A stretch of DNA of 64,000 nucleotides from contig NZ_CP108383.1 of assembly GCF_035958815.1 (NCBI RefSeq), positions 5,518,001 through 5,582,000 on the forward strand, given 5' to 3'. The translations under genes were made by a program, and so were the position numbers. Positions 35,202-44,403 of this stretch are shown piece by piece. The notes below the pieces were generated by a model that was given only the letters and a program-made list of their open reading frames with translations, made no database searches and was not told where the DNA came from. Source of the stretch: Nocardia sp. NBC_01327. Lineage in GTDB: Bacteria > Actinomycetota > Actinomycetes > Mycobacteriales > Mycobacteriaceae. Numbering within the stretch: the stretch's first letter is position 1; each line of letters opens with the position of its first letter.

Positions 35202-35240
35202 GGAGTTATCTGTCCTTCGAGGTGTTTCCGGGGGCTGTGG

Positions 35241-35735
35241 TCAGCGAGGATCGATGATCCGGTGGGCAGTGCCCTGGCCATCGTCGTAGTACTCGGACAC
35301 GACAGTAGCGTCGATGACTTCACCATCGGGGTCGATGACCACATTGCGGTATCCGTTCGGACCGACCGCCATGGCCACCCGATTCAGGCGGCGCGCGGCG
35401 AAAGCGGCCACGACCGGGCGCACCAGGAACCGCGTGAACGGCACCAGGGCCACCAGACCGAGGAGCGAGGTGAGCAGGCCGGGCACGAACATCAGCACCG
35501 CGCCCACGGTGACCAGTGCGCCGTCGGCGACAGCGGTGGAAGGCTCGATCTCACCGCGCGAGGCCTTGCGGAAGTTCTCGAACACCCGGCGCCCCTGCGA
35601 GCGAACCAGGATCAGCCCCATGGCCGATCCGGCGACGAGCAGGAGAATCGTGGGAAACACGCCGATGAGGTGGCCGAAAAGCACCAGGGTGGCGATCTCG
35701 GCGAGGAAGTACGCGGCAAACAGTAGTGCGGGCAT
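35241..35735 (-). CDS. fxsA: FxsA family membrane protein
   Basis: 164 residues from ATG 35735 with an AAGGATC ribosome site. Starts MPALLFAAYFLAEIATLVLFGHLIG with the FxsA pattern of membrane helices, then ILVRSQGRRVFENFRKASRGE and LVTVGAVLMFVPGLLTSLLGLVALVP. It corresponds to the FxsA gene near ppm1 in mycobacteria (Rv2053c). In E. coli FxsA relieves phage T7 exclusion by binding PifA; its actinobacterial role is not known. Confidence 0.92.
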   Translation of the reverse strand: MPALLFAAYFLAEIATLVLFGHLIGVFPTILLLVAGSAMGLILVRSQGRRVFENFRKASRGEIEPSTAVADGALVTVGAVLMFVPGLLTSLLGLVALVPFTRFLVRPVVAAFAARRLNRVAMAVGPNGYRNVVIDPDGEVIDATVVSEYYDDGQGTAHRIIDPR

Positions 35736-35807
35736 GTGGCGATCCTTTCGGCGATCTACCCCTACCAACGCCCAACCTCCCGATTTTTCTCCCGATTGCG
35801 GCGTCGG

Positions 35808-36245
35808 TCACAGCGTAAGCGTGCGCAGCGCATCCAGCAGCGCCCGGTGCCGGGCGGCGCCGAGCGGGGCGAGGAAACGCGATTCCGCCGCCGTGCGCAG
35901 CTCTTCGGCGGCGGTGAGCAGTTCGGTGCCGTGCGCGGTGGGTTCGACAATGTTCTTGCGCCGGTCCTCCGCGCTGCGACGGCGCGTGACCAGGCCTTTG
36001 TCCTCCAGGCCGTCGACAAAGCCCGTCATGGTCGTGCGGTCGATGCCGAGTCGCTGCGCGGCCTCCAGCTGGGACAGCGGCGTGTCCGTCGCATTCAGCA
36101 GGGCCAGCACGGCGAGTTCACGACTGTCGATTCCCAACGGCCGCAAGGCCTTCCCGATCTCCTCGGCCAGCCCCGCGTAGGCGCGCTTGAGGAGATACCC
36201 CAGGCGGGGTGTGAGGACGTCATCGTCCGGTGTCGGCTCGGCCAT
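35808..36245 (-). CDS. MarR-family regulator
   Basis: 145 residues with the MarR winged helix: LAVLALLNATDTPLSQLEAAQRLGIDRTTMTGFVDGLEDKGLVTRRRSAEDRRKN. Divergent from the LLM oxidoreductase at 36306, with an inverted repeat in the 60-bp gap. Probably represses both genes and responds to a small molecule that the oxidoreductase handles. Confidence 0.92.
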   Translation of the reverse strand: MAEPTPDDDVLTPRLGYLLKRAYAGLAEEIGKALRPLGIDSRELAVLALLNATDTPLSQLEAAQRLGIDRTTMTGFVDGLEDKGLVTRRRSAEDRRKNIVEPTAHGTELLTAAEELRTAAESRFLAPLGAARHRALLDALRTLTL

Positions 36246-36265
36246 GCGGCAACCCTACCGTTCCA

Positions 36266-36292
36266 CTGATAGTCAGCAGCACTGACGATCAG
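36266..36292. promoter_or_regulatory. candidate MarR operator
   Basis: CTGAT-AG-TCAG and CTGA-CG-ATCAG form an interrupted inverted repeat around CAGCA, in the 60-bp gap between the divergent MarR and LLM genes. Confidence 0.72.
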
Positions 36293-36305
36293 CTAGCCTG
36301 AAGTT

Positions 36306-37217
36306 ATGACACGAATCAGATTCGGCGTGAAAACCACCCCCATGCGCGTCGGCTACGACGACATCCTGCGGGTATGGGAAGAGATCGACGGCATCCCCGA
36401 GATCGAGGACGCCTGGCTGTGGGATCACCTGATGCCGATCAACGGTCCCGCCGACGGCGCGATCCTGGAGGGCTGGACACTGCTCGCCGCGCTGGCCGCA
36501 CGCACGCGGCGGCTGGAACTCGGACTCCTGGTGACCAGCAATAGAATTCGCGAACCGGCCGTCCTCGGCAAGATCGCGAGCACCGTCGACGCCATCTCCG
36601 GCGGCCGTCTCATCATGGGCCTCGGCGTCGGCGGCACCCGCCAACCCCCGAACACCGGCGGCATTCCCGGCCCCAACCCCGCCGAAGCGGAATACACCGC
36701 CTACGGCCTGCCCCTCGTCTCCCCCGCCGAAGGCCTGCGGCGACTGGCCGAAACCATCACCATCCTCGAAAAGATGTGGACCGAGCCCGAATTCGACTTC
36801 CACGGCCGGCACTACACCCTGCTCGGCAATCACAACGAACCCAAACCGGCTCGCCGCCCACCCCTGTTGATCGGCGGCTGGGGCGATCGCACCCTGCGCC
36901 TGGTCGCCGAATACGCCGACCTCTGGAATATCCCCGGCCCGCCGCACAACGGCCTCGACTTCATCACCGACCGCATCCGGGTGCTCGACGAGCACTGCGC
37001 CGCCATCAGCCGCGATCCGGCGGACATCATCCGCTCAGTGCAACTCATCGTGGACTACGACAATCCGGCCGGCACCCGCAGCACCATCCTCGAATTGGCC
37101 GATGCCGGAATCACTCACGTCGTACTGAGCCTGCGCGCGCCCTACCCGATCGCGGTCGGGGCCTGGTTGTCCGAACAGATCATCACCCCGATCCGGGAAC
37201 AAGCGCCCGCAGTCTGA
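36306..37217 (+). CDS. LLM-class F420-dependent oxidoreductase
   Basis: 303 residues in the luciferase-like TIM-barrel family. Typical segments are EDAWLWDHLMPI near residue 35, LGLLVTSNRIREPAVLGKIASTVDAISGGRLIMGLGVGG, and PLLIGGWGDRTLRLVAEYADLWN. The LLM subgroup in this order mostly uses F420H2. The adjacent divergent MarR regulator suggests inducible use against a xenobiotic or metabolite. Substrate unknown. Confidence 0.9.
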   Translation: MTRIRFGVKTTPMRVGYDDILRVWEEIDGIPEIEDAWLWDHLMPINGPADGAILEGWTLLAALAARTRRLELGLLVTSNRIREPAVLGKIASTVDAISGGRLIMGLGVGGTRQPPNTGGIPGPNPAEAEYTAYGLPLVSPAEGLRRLAETITILEKMWTEPEFDFHGRHYTLLGNHNEPKPARRPPLLIGGWGDRTLRLVAEYADLWNIPGPPHNGLDFITDRIRVLDEHCAAISRDPADIIRSVQLIVDYDNPAGTRSTILELADAGITHVVLSLRAPYPIAVGAWLSEQIITPIREQAPAV

Positions 37218-37291
37218 GGCAGCGCATCCCTGCCGAGACTGCCCGGACCGGTCTCGCAGCGAGGGCGGCGGCCCGAAGCAGGCGAATCCGA

Positions 37292-37954
37292 TCAGGCGCT
37301 CCCGGGCCTGACCAGGCCGGTTTCGTATGCGAGCACCACGGCCTGGACGCGGTCACGGAGGCCGAGCTTGGTGAGGACGCGGCCCACATGGGTCTTGACG
37401 GTGGCTTCGGAGAGGAACAGGGTCGCCGCGATTTCGGCGTTGGAGCGGCCCACGGCGATATGTTCGAGGACTTCACGCTCGCGGGCGGTGAGTGCGTCGA
37501 GGATCGCCGGGTCGCGCCCAGCGGCGGGATCGTCGGCGATGAGGCGGTCCAGTAGTCGCTTGGTGACCTTCGGGGAGACCACGGCGTCACCGGCGGCGAC
37601 ACTGCGGATGGCCGAGATGAGATCCTCGGGCGGGGTGTCCTTGAGCAGGAACCCGCTGGCCCCGGCACGCAGCGCGCCCAGGGCGTGCTCGTCCAGATCG
37701 AAGGTGGTCATGACGAGTACCCGGCTGCCGCAACCGGATTCGATAATGCGGGCGGTGGCGGTGACGCCATCGGTGACCGGCATGCGCACATCCATCAGCA
37801 CGACATCGGGACGCAGTTCGGCGGTCCGGGAGATGGCGGTCGCGCCATTGTCGGCCTCCCCCACCACCTCGATGTCGGGGTGGGCGCCGAGCACCATCTT
37901 CAGCCCCGCGCGCATGAGTTCCTGATCGTCGACGACAAGTACGGTGATCGGCAC
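37292..37954 (-). CDS. NarL/FixJ-family response regulator
   Basis: 220 residues from GTG 37954 (a TTG three codons upstream is possible). Receiver: VVDDQ, phospho-acceptor Asp in DVVLMDVRMP, Thr in VLVMTTF, Lys in LLKDTPPEDL. LuxR-type helix-turn-helix at the C-terminus: LTAREREVLEHIAVGRSNAEIAATLFLSEATVKTHVGRVLTKLGLRDR. Partner of the histidine kinase just upstream (27-bp gap). Confidence 0.95.
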   Translation of the reverse strand: MPITVLVVDDQELMRAGLKMVLGAHPDIEVVGEADNGATAISRTAELRPDVVLMDVRMPVTDGVTATARIIESGCGSRVLVMTTFDLDEHALGALRAGASGFLLKDTPPEDLISAIRSVAAGDAVVSPKVTKRLLDRLIADDPAAGRDPAILDALTAREREVLEHIAVGRSNAEIAATLFLSEATVKTHVGRVLTKLGLRDRVQAVVLAYETGLVRPGSA

Positions 37955-37981
37955 GGGAACCAATCTATCGGTCGGGCAATC

Positions 37982-39235
37982 TCACTCACCGGCGGTGCGG
38001 TCGAGCGGGATGCCGGCGTGCACAGCCCAGCCGCCGGTCGAGTTCTTGCCGGTACTGAGGGTGCCGCCGAGCACGGCAATGCGTTCGCGCATGCCGACCA
38101 GGCCGAGCCCACTGCCGGGGATGCGCGCCTCGGGGCCGGAGGAGCCATCGACCCAGGCGCCCGAGCCGTTGCGGGGCACGCCCGGGCCGCAGACCGGCGG
38201 GCCCGCCTCGGCGACGGGCGCGGCCGGGGCGCCGCCGAAGTCGACGATATCGATCAGCACCTCGGTCGCACCGCGCTCGACCCGGACCTGGGCACGCGGC
38301 GCGGGACCGGCGTGCCGGAGGGTATTGGTCAGCGATTCCTGCACGATGCGGTGAATGCCCAGGCTGACTTCCGGACTGACGGTATCGAGTTCACCGCACA
38401 GTTCCAGCGTCACATCGAGCCCGGTATCGCGCATCATCTGCACCATTTTCGCAATGCCCGCGGTGCCGTGCTGCGGAAGTTCTTCCGGCGCATGCTCGAT
38501 GCGCAGCAGTTCGACGGTGCGGCGCAGTTCGCGCAGCGCATCACGACCGGTCCCGGCAATGATGGTCAGCGCCTTCTCCGCGGAATCCGGATCGCGGCGC
38601 AGGGCATACCGCGCCCCGTCCGCCTGCACGATGATGACGCTCACCGCATGCGCCACCACATCGTGCAGCTCCCGGGCGATGCGCGTGCGCTCGGCGGCCA
38701 CCGCATCGTGCGCGCGCCGTTCCCGGTCGTAATCGGCGACCGCCAGCCGCGCGGCGACCTCATTGTCGTAAGCGTGCCGCGCACCGACGAATTCGGCGAA
38801 AGTCCAGCACAGCGCGTAATACAGCGCGGTGAACGGAATATCCGTGCCCCCGGGCTTACCGATCATCGCGTAGGACAGCAGGCTGTCGAGCAGCAGCGCG
38901 CCCAGATACCAGAGTCCTTCGCGGCGGCCCACATACGCGACCAGCGTGTAGAGCATGATGCCCAGCCCGAGCAGCGCCGGATGCACCGAGGTGTCCTCCC
39001 CCGCGCCGTGCACCAGGCTGGTACTCATCGACACCAGCACCAGCGCGATGGCCGCACCCCGCGGATAGGTCCGCCGGAAGATGATCGGCAGCACCAGCAC
39101 CACGCCCAGCACCAGATACGTGATCTTGTGCCGGCTCTCGCTCACCGCGAGCACATCGATGGTCAGCAGCCCCAGCGCCAGAATCGAATCGGCGATAAGC
39201 GGCTTCCCCCGCAGCCAAAGACTGAACCGACGCAT
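37982..39235 (-). CDS. NarX-type sensor histidine kinase (HisKA_3)
   Basis: 417 residues. Five or six membrane segments cover about 12-150 and probably sense membrane state or a small molecule. The dimerisation box is AERTRIARELHDVVAHAVSVI (phospho-His near 195). The ATPase part begins IVQESLTNTLRHAG and ends GSGLGLVGMRERIAVLGG. An unusual insert of about 50 residues rich in Gly/Pro/Ala sits between the N-box and the G-box. Forms a two-gene operon with the regulator. Confidence 0.93.
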   Translation of the reverse strand: MRRFSLWLRGKPLIADSILALGLLTIDVLAVSESRHKITYLVLGVVLVLPIIFRRTYPRGAAIALVLVSMSTSLVHGAGEDTSVHPALLGLGIMLYTLVAYVGRREGLWYLGALLLDSLLSYAMIGKPGGTDIPFTALYYALCWTFAEFVGARHAYDNEVAARLAVADYDRERRAHDAVAAERTRIARELHDVVAHAVSVIIVQADGARYALRRDPDSAEKALTIIAGTGRDALRELRRTVELLRIEHAPEELPQHGTAGIAKMVQMMRDTGLDVTLELCGELDTVSPEVSLGIHRIVQESLTNTLRHAGPAPRAQVRVERGATEVLIDIVDFGGAPAAPVAEAGPPVCGPGVPRNGSGAWVDGSSGPEARIPGSGLGLVGMRERIAVLGGTLSTGKNSTGGWAVHAGIPLDRTAGE

Positions 39236-39533
39236 CCCCCCACCCTAAAGCCCAGTCCAGCCACCACCCGCCCCGCGTCGGTGACACCGACAGTGAACGC
39301 ACAGCGCTCGTCGATACGCCGCAACCCATGCCAGGGCCGCACGACACGGACACACCCTGTGTGATCCGACCAAGCTCTGCGTGTGTGATCCGCACAGCGC
39401 TTGTGGTACGCCGCAACCCATGCCAGGGCTGCGGGACGCGGACACGCGCTGTGCGATCCGGACAGGTCGGCGGCGATCATCGTGGGCGGGTGCGCGGTTT
39501 GCCGGGTGGTGTCCGGTCTGATTGGGTCGCGGG
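39236..39533. other. repeat-bearing intergenic region
   Basis: About 300 bp between the divergent kinase and TSUP genes. It is dominated by a duplicated unit (see the repeat entry); short frames through it have no homology-like features. Confidence 0.55.
39298..39468. repeat. two tandem copies of a ~92-bp element
   Basis: Copies start at 39298 and 39391. Both contain CGCACAGCGCT followed by ACGCCGCAACCCATGCCAGG and then a diverged GCACGACACGGACAC/CTGTG-type segment. A one-base offset separates the copies. The link CTGCGTGTGTGATCC repeats parts of the unit again. Confidence 0.8.
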
Positions 39534-40301
39534 ATGGGTGTCGGTGACTGGGCGGTATTGCTGAGTGCGGCTACGGCGGCGGGGTGGGTCGATGCCGTGG
39601 TGGGCGGGGGCGGGTTGATCGTGTTGCCGATGCTGTTCGTGGTGTTGCCGGGGCTGGCTCCGCAGACTGCGCTGGGCACCAACAAGATTGCGGCGTTTTC
39701 GGGGACGAGCGCTGCGGTGATCACCTTCGCGCGGAAGGTGCCCATTCGATGGAAGCTGCTGCTGCCGGGGGCGGTACTGGCCGCGATCGCGGCGGCCTGC
39801 GGGTCGGCGGCGGTGGGGCTTATCGATCGGAAGTACTTCGTGCCCATCGTGATGGTGGTGCTGGTCGGGGTGGCGATCTTCGTGACGCTGCGGCCCGCGA
39901 TCGGCCTCACCATGGCCACCCACCCGCCGACCCGGCGCAAGACCCTGCTGGTGGTGGGCCTGGCCGCCGGGTTGATCGGCCTCTACGACGGCATTCTCGG
40001 ACCCGGCACCGGGACCTTCCTGATCATCACCTTCGCCACGCTGCTCGGCACCGAATTCGTGCGCGCCGCCGCGATGGCGAAGGTCATCAACTGCGGTTCG
40101 AATCTGGGTTCGCTGATCTTCCTGGCATCGACCGGTCACGTGCTGTGGGGGCTGGGTCTGTCCATGGCGGTCGCGAATGTGGCCGGGTCCATTGTCGGTT
40201 CACGCATGGCCCTGGCCCGCGGCGCGGGTTTCGTGCGGATCGTGCTGCTGGTTGTGGTGGTGGCCATGGTGATTCGACTGGGCTGGCAGCAATTCGGTTA
40301 G
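39534..40301 (+). CDS. TSUP (TauE/SafE) family permease
   Basis: 255 residues with about eight membrane segments. The two family repeats are visible: GWVDAVVGGGGLIVLPMLF near the N-terminus and GLIGLYDGILGPGTGTFLIITF in the second half. Members export or import sulphite, sulphonates or organic anions. ATG 39534 was chosen over an upstream non-ATG start. Its 3' end overlaps the convergent TetR gene by 4 bp. No sulphur gene is adjacent, so the substrate is open. Confidence 0.9.
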   Translation: MGVGDWAVLLSAATAAGWVDAVVGGGGLIVLPMLFVVLPGLAPQTALGTNKIAAFSGTSAAVITFARKVPIRWKLLLPGAVLAAIAAACGSAAVGLIDRKYFVPIVMVVLVGVAIFVTLRPAIGLTMATHPPTRRKTLLVVGLAAGLIGLYDGILGPGTGTFLIITFATLLGTEFVRAAAMAKVINCGSNLGSLIFLASTGHVLWGLGLSMAVANVAGSIVGSRMALARGAGFVRIVLLVVVVAMVIRLGWQQFG

Positions 40302-41269
40302 ACGAGAGACTTTTCGGTGGTCCGTAGCTCGTGTTCCTCGGGACGATAGGCCTCGGCGCGCTCCCCGTGGAAGGTCTCGGCACGCCGCAGGACCGCCGCA
40401 CCGAGATGCCGGACCGGAACATCGTTGCGCGGCAGCCCATATGCCTCACGCGGAGCGGCCACGGCCTCACGCGGCGCAGCAGCTGTTTCCCGCGGCGCAG
40501 CAGCTGTCTCTCTCGGGGCAGCGGCTGTCTCACGCGGCGCAGCAGCTGTCTCACGCGGCGCAGCGACCATTCGGCCCGCAGCATTGTCGGGGACGACGGA
40601 AAGTTCCGCGCTGCCCGCCCGGATCCCACGATTGCCGTCGGCGTCGGCGGGCGCAGTCAGCCACGGCGCCAGCACCTTCGAGGTGGTCTCCTGGATTTTG
40701 CGTTGCAGCAGTTCGGGATCGTCGATGGCGCCGGTCTGGAACAGCACTGTGAGCGCACCGGAGACCGCGCCGACGACCGCACCGACCAGTGCGGCCGAAC
40801 CCACCTCGTCGAGCTCCTCCGGAAAGGCCGCCCGCAAATGTTTGGCGATCTCCTGCTGCGCGGCCAATTGCGCATGGGCGGCACGCCCGCTCACCGCCGG
40901 CACGGTGCGCGACACCTGGGCGCGCAGTACCGCGATGCGGGCGGGCAGGGCGTCACCGAGGTGATCTCCCGGATTGTCGCCGGCCGCGCGCAGCGCACGC
41001 AGCAGCACCTCGACCGGTCGTTCACCCGGTCGTCTGGTGGCAATGGCCTGCGCCGCCGACTGGACCCGTTCGTCCGGTTCGGGGAACAGCAGTTCCTCTT
41101 TGCTGGCGAAGTAGTTGAAGAAGGTTCTGGTCCCGACTTCGGCCGCGGCGGCGATATCGGCGACGGTGGTCGCGTCATAGCCTCTGGCCTCGAATAGTTC
41201 GACGGCGGCCTCGAAAAGGGCGCGGCGGGTGCGTTCTCGTTTGCGGTCGCGAAGCGCGGATGGCGGCAC
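40298..41269 (-). CDS. TetR-family regulator with repetitive C-terminal tail
   Basis: 323 residues from GTG 41269; frames extend further up but run into the divergent tldD promoter. Helix-turn-helix: RTRRALFEAAVELFEARGYDATTVADIAAAAEVGTRTFFNYFASKEELLF. A ligand-binding domain follows to about 210. The last 110 residues are unlike any TetR core: repeats of AAPRETA encoded by a 21-bp minisatellite, then an Arg/Glu-rich end. The tail is probably disordered and may vary in length between strains. Confidence 0.85.
   Translation of the reverse strand: MPPSALRDRKRERTRRALFEAAVELFEARGYDATTVADIAAAAEVGTRTFFNYFASKEELLFPEPDERVQSAAQAIATRRPGERPVEVLLRALRAAGDNPGDHLGDALPARIAVLRAQVSRTVPAVSGRAAHAQLAAQQEIAKHLRAAFPEELDEVGSAALVGAVVGAVSGALTVLFQTGAIDDPELLQRKIQETTSKVLAPWLTAPADADGNRGIRAGSAELSVVPDNAAGRMVAAPRETAAAPRETAAAPRETAAAPRETAAAPREAVAAPREAYGLPRNDVPVRHLGAAVLRRAETFHGERAEAYRPEEHELRTTEKSLV
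40450..40575. repeat. 21-bp minisatellite, six copies, in TetR gene
   Basis: Six 21-bp units, the best being GCGGCGCAGCAGCTGTCTCA plus one base (for example 40534-40554), encode AAPRETA-like heptads on the minus strand. The third to fifth copies are nearly identical, so recent slippage is likely. The period is a multiple of three, which keeps the frame. Confidence 0.92.
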
Positions 41270-41456
41270 GCGGGCAGACGCTACGGCATTCGCGCCCGAA
41301 AACGTGGCATGTACTGGGCTTGTCGCGTGCGTTTCCTGGTGTGCTTCTTCGCACTTCGTGCATCGTTGCAGCGTGTGCAGGTTTGCACCGTGCGAATTAC
41401 CCAGGGGGGCAGCGTGTTGTTGATCGACACCTGGGCCACCCTCTAGCGTGGTCGGG

Positions 41457-42983
41457 GTGAGCATCGCAACCAAGGTCGTGGACGAGCAGTTCCGCGCACT
41501 CCCCCTGGCAGCGCTTGCCGAAGCCGCCCTGTCGGCGGCGCGCGCGGCCGGGGCCGACTATGCCGATCTGCGGGTGCATCGACTTGCCCAGCAGTCCATC
41601 CGAGTGCGCGACGGCCGAGTCGAATCGGTGCGCGACAGCACCGATCTCGGCTTCGCGGTGCGTGTCATCGTCGATGGCACCTGGGGTTTCGCCTCCCATC
41701 CCGACCTCACTCCGGAGGCGGCCGTTGAGGTCGCCCGGCGCGCCGTGACGGTTGCCAGCACGTTGCGGACACTCAATCGCGAGCGCGTGGAGCTCGCCGA
41801 TGAACCCCGCTACATCGACGCCGAATACGTCTCCGCCTACGACGTGGACCCCTTCGCCGTCCCGACGCAGGACAAAGTCGCTCTGCTGCTGGACTATTCG
41901 GAGCGACTCAAAGCCGCCGACGGCGTGGATCACGTGACGGCAACCGTATTGCAGGTCAAGGAGCAGACCTACTACGCCGACACGCTCGGCTCGCGCATCA
42001 CCCAGCAGCGCGTGCGACTGCATCCGCAATGGGAAGCCATCACCGTCGATCCGTCGGCGGGCGTGTTCGAAACCATGCGCACCCTGGCCGCCCCCGCCGG
42101 GCGCGGCTGGGAGTACGTGACCGGCGCCGACGGAACCTGGGACTGGAACAGCGAACTCGCGCAGATCCCGGAGTGGCTGGCCGAGAAGGTGAAGGCCCCC
42201 ACCGTCACCGCCGGACCCACCGACCTGGTCATCGATCCGACCAATCTGTGGCTGACCATTCACGAATCCATCGGCCACGCCACCGAGTACGACCGCGCCA
42301 TCGGCTACGAATCCGCCTACGCCGGAACCTCCTTCGCCACCCCCGACCAGCTGGGCACCCTGCGCTACGGCACGCCGATCATGCATGTCACCGGCGACCG
42401 CACCCAGGAGCACGGCCTGGCCAGCGTCGGCTGGGACGATGAGGGCGTGGCCGGGCAGCGCTGGGATCTGGTGCGCGAGGGCACACTTGTGGGTTATCAA
42501 CTCGATCGGGTGTTCGCGCCGCGCCTGGGCCTGGAACGTTCCAACGGCTGCTCCTACGCCGATTCCGCACACCATGTGCCGATCCAGCGCATGGCCAATG
42601 TGTCACTGCAACCCGATCCCGAGCGCGACACCTCGACCGCCGAGCTCATCTCCCGGGTGGAGAACGGCATCTATATCGTCGGCGACAAGTCCTGGTCGAT
42701 CGATATGCAGCGCTACAACTTCCAGTTCACCGGCCAGCGCTTCTTCCGCATCCGCAATGGCGAACTCGCCGGGCAGCTGCGGGATGTCGCGTACCAGGCC
42801 ACCACCACCGACTTCTGGGGATCCATGGAGGCCGTCGGAGGCCCGTCCACCTGGCAGCTCGGCGGCGCGTTCAATTGCGGTAAGGCACAGCCCGGCCAGG
42901 TCGCGGCGGTCTCGCACGGCTGCCCATCAGTCCTGGTGCGCGGCATCAATATTCTCAATACCCGCGCCGAAGCCGGGCAGTGA
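41457..42983 (+). CDS. tldD: TldD-family metalloprotease subunit
   Basis: 508 residues from GTG 41457. The zinc motif HExxxH is present as HESIGH (near residue 265), followed by GNRTQEHG-like HVTGDRTQEHGLASVGWDDEGV, as in TldD. The C-terminal part has the conserved NFQFTGQRFFRIRNGEL and GSMEAVGG. With TldE it forms the heterodimeric protease known to trim microcin B17 leader and degrade CcdA in E. coli; actinobacterial substrates are not known. The next gene is the partner, 16 bp downstream. Confidence 0.93.
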   Translation: MSIATKVVDEQFRALPLAALAEAALSAARAAGADYADLRVHRLAQQSIRVRDGRVESVRDSTDLGFAVRVIVDGTWGFASHPDLTPEAAVEVARRAVTVASTLRTLNRERVELADEPRYIDAEYVSAYDVDPFAVPTQDKVALLLDYSERLKAADGVDHVTATVLQVKEQTYYADTLGSRITQQRVRLHPQWEAITVDPSAGVFETMRTLAAPAGRGWEYVTGADGTWDWNSELAQIPEWLAEKVKAPTVTAGPTDLVIDPTNLWLTIHESIGHATEYDRAIGYESAYAGTSFATPDQLGTLRYGTPIMHVTGDRTQEHGLASVGWDDEGVAGQRWDLVREGTLVGYQLDRVFAPRLGLERSNGCSYADSAHHVPIQRMANVSLQPDPERDTSTAELISRVENGIYIVGDKSWSIDMQRYNFQFTGQRFFRIRNGELAGQLRDVAYQATTTDFWGSMEAVGGPSTWQLGGAFNCGKAQPGQVAAVSHGCPSVLVRGINILNTRAEAGQ

Positions 42984-42999
42984 GGAAAGGACCGACACG

Positions 43000-44403
43000 A
43001 TGAGTGTGCTCCCCGCCCCCGAGGTCGTCGACCGCGCGCTGCGGTCCTCGCGCGCCGATGAGGCCATGGTCATAGTCACCGACGCGCACGAGGCGTCCCT
43101 GCGCTGGGCCGGAAATTCCATGACCACCAACGGTTCCTCGGTCGCCCGGGACTGGGCGGTGGTGTCGGTGCTGCGCGACGGATCCGGTGCGGCCCGCGTC
43201 GGCAGCGTCAGCTCCACGAGTGTGGACCCGGCCGATATCGAGGCCGTGGTGCGCGCCAGCGAGGAGGCCGCGCGCACCGCCGAACCGGCGCGCGATGCCA
43301 TGCCGCTGCTCGATCCGGACACTATCGACAAGGCCACCCTGGACTGGACGCTGGCGTGGGACGGCGCGCCCGGCGTCACCGATATCGCGGTATTCGCCGA
43401 GCTGGCACGCGATCTCGCGCCCGGCTTCGACGGCGCCGATCAGCTCTACGGTTTCGCGCACCATCAGGTGCACTCCACCTGGCTGGGCACCTCGACCGGC
43501 ATTCGGCGGCGCTGGGTGCAGCCCACCGGATCGGTGGAGATCAACGGCAAGCGCGGCGCGGGCGAGGAACTGGCCAGCGCCTGGGTCGGCACCGGCACCA
43601 GCGACTTCCAGAATGTCGATGTCCCAGGGCTGCTCGCCGAACTCTCGCGCCGGCTCGACTGGAGCAAGCGCCGGGTGGAGCTGCCCGCCGGCCGCTACGA
43701 GACGCTGCTGCCGCCCTCGGCCGTCGCCGATCTCATGATCTATCTGTCCTGGACCATGGAGGGCCGCGGCGCGCACGAGGGCCACACCGCCCTGTCCCGC
43801 GCGGGCGGCACCCGAATCGGTGAGCGGCTCAGCACAATTCCGCTGACCCTCTACTCCGATCCGAGCGCGGCCGGTCTGGAGTACCGCCCGTTCGTGGCCA
43901 CCCCGGCCTCGTCGGAATCGCTGTCGGTCTTCGACAACGGCCTCAGCGCCCGGCGCGCCGACTGGGTGCGTGACGGCGTCATCGAATCACTCGTCTACCC
44001 GCGCGCCACCGCCGCCGAATTCGATGCTCCCGTCACCCTTCCCGGTGAGAACCTGCTCATGACCGGTGGCAGCGACGCCTCACTCGCGGACATGATCGCG
44101 AATACCGAACGCGGACTGCTGCTCACCTGCCTGTGGTACATCCGGGAGGTGGATCCGGCGACCCTGCTGCTCACCGGTCTCACCCGGGACGGGGTCTATC
44201 TGGTCGAGAACGGTGAGGTCACCGCGGCGGTGAACAACTTCCGCTTCAACGAATCACCGCTGGATCTGCTGCGCCGGGTGAGCGAGGCGGGCCGCACCGA
44301 GATCACGCTCCCGCGCGAATGGAAGGACTGGTTCACCCGCACCGCCATGCCCGCCCTGCGCATTCCGGACTTCCACATGTCCTCGGTCAGCCGCGCGACG
44401 TAG
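43000..44403 (+). CDS. tldE: TldE/PmbA-family partner of TldD
   Basis: 467 residues, ATG 43000 preceded by GAGGAAAGG. It aligns in general layout with TldD (DEAMVIVTDAHEASLRWAGNSMTTNG near the N-terminus; GENLLMTGGSDASLADMIANTERGLLLTCLWYIREVDPATLLLTGLTRDGVYLVENGEV near the end) but lacks the HExxxH motif, as expected for the non-catalytic partner. No RiPP precursor or immunity gene is evident nearby. The 3' end overlaps the convergent MerR gene by 17 bp. Confidence 0.92.
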   Translation: MSVLPAPEVVDRALRSSRADEAMVIVTDAHEASLRWAGNSMTTNGSSVARDWAVVSVLRDGSGAARVGSVSSTSVDPADIEAVVRASEEAARTAEPARDAMPLLDPDTIDKATLDWTLAWDGAPGVTDIAVFAELARDLAPGFDGADQLYGFAHHQVHSTWLGTSTGIRRRWVQPTGSVEINGKRGAGEELASAWVGTGTSDFQNVDVPGLLAELSRRLDWSKRRVELPAGRYETLLPPSAVADLMIYLSWTMEGRGAHEGHTALSRAGGTRIGERLSTIPLTLYSDPSAAGLEYRPFVATPASSESLSVFDNGLSARRADWVRDGVIESLVYPRATAAEFDAPVTLPGENLLMTGGSDASLADMIANTERGLLLTCLWYIREVDPATLLLTGLTRDGVYLVENGEVTAAVNNFRFNESPLDLLRRVSEAGRTEITLPREWKDWFTRTAMPALRIPDFHMSSVSRAT

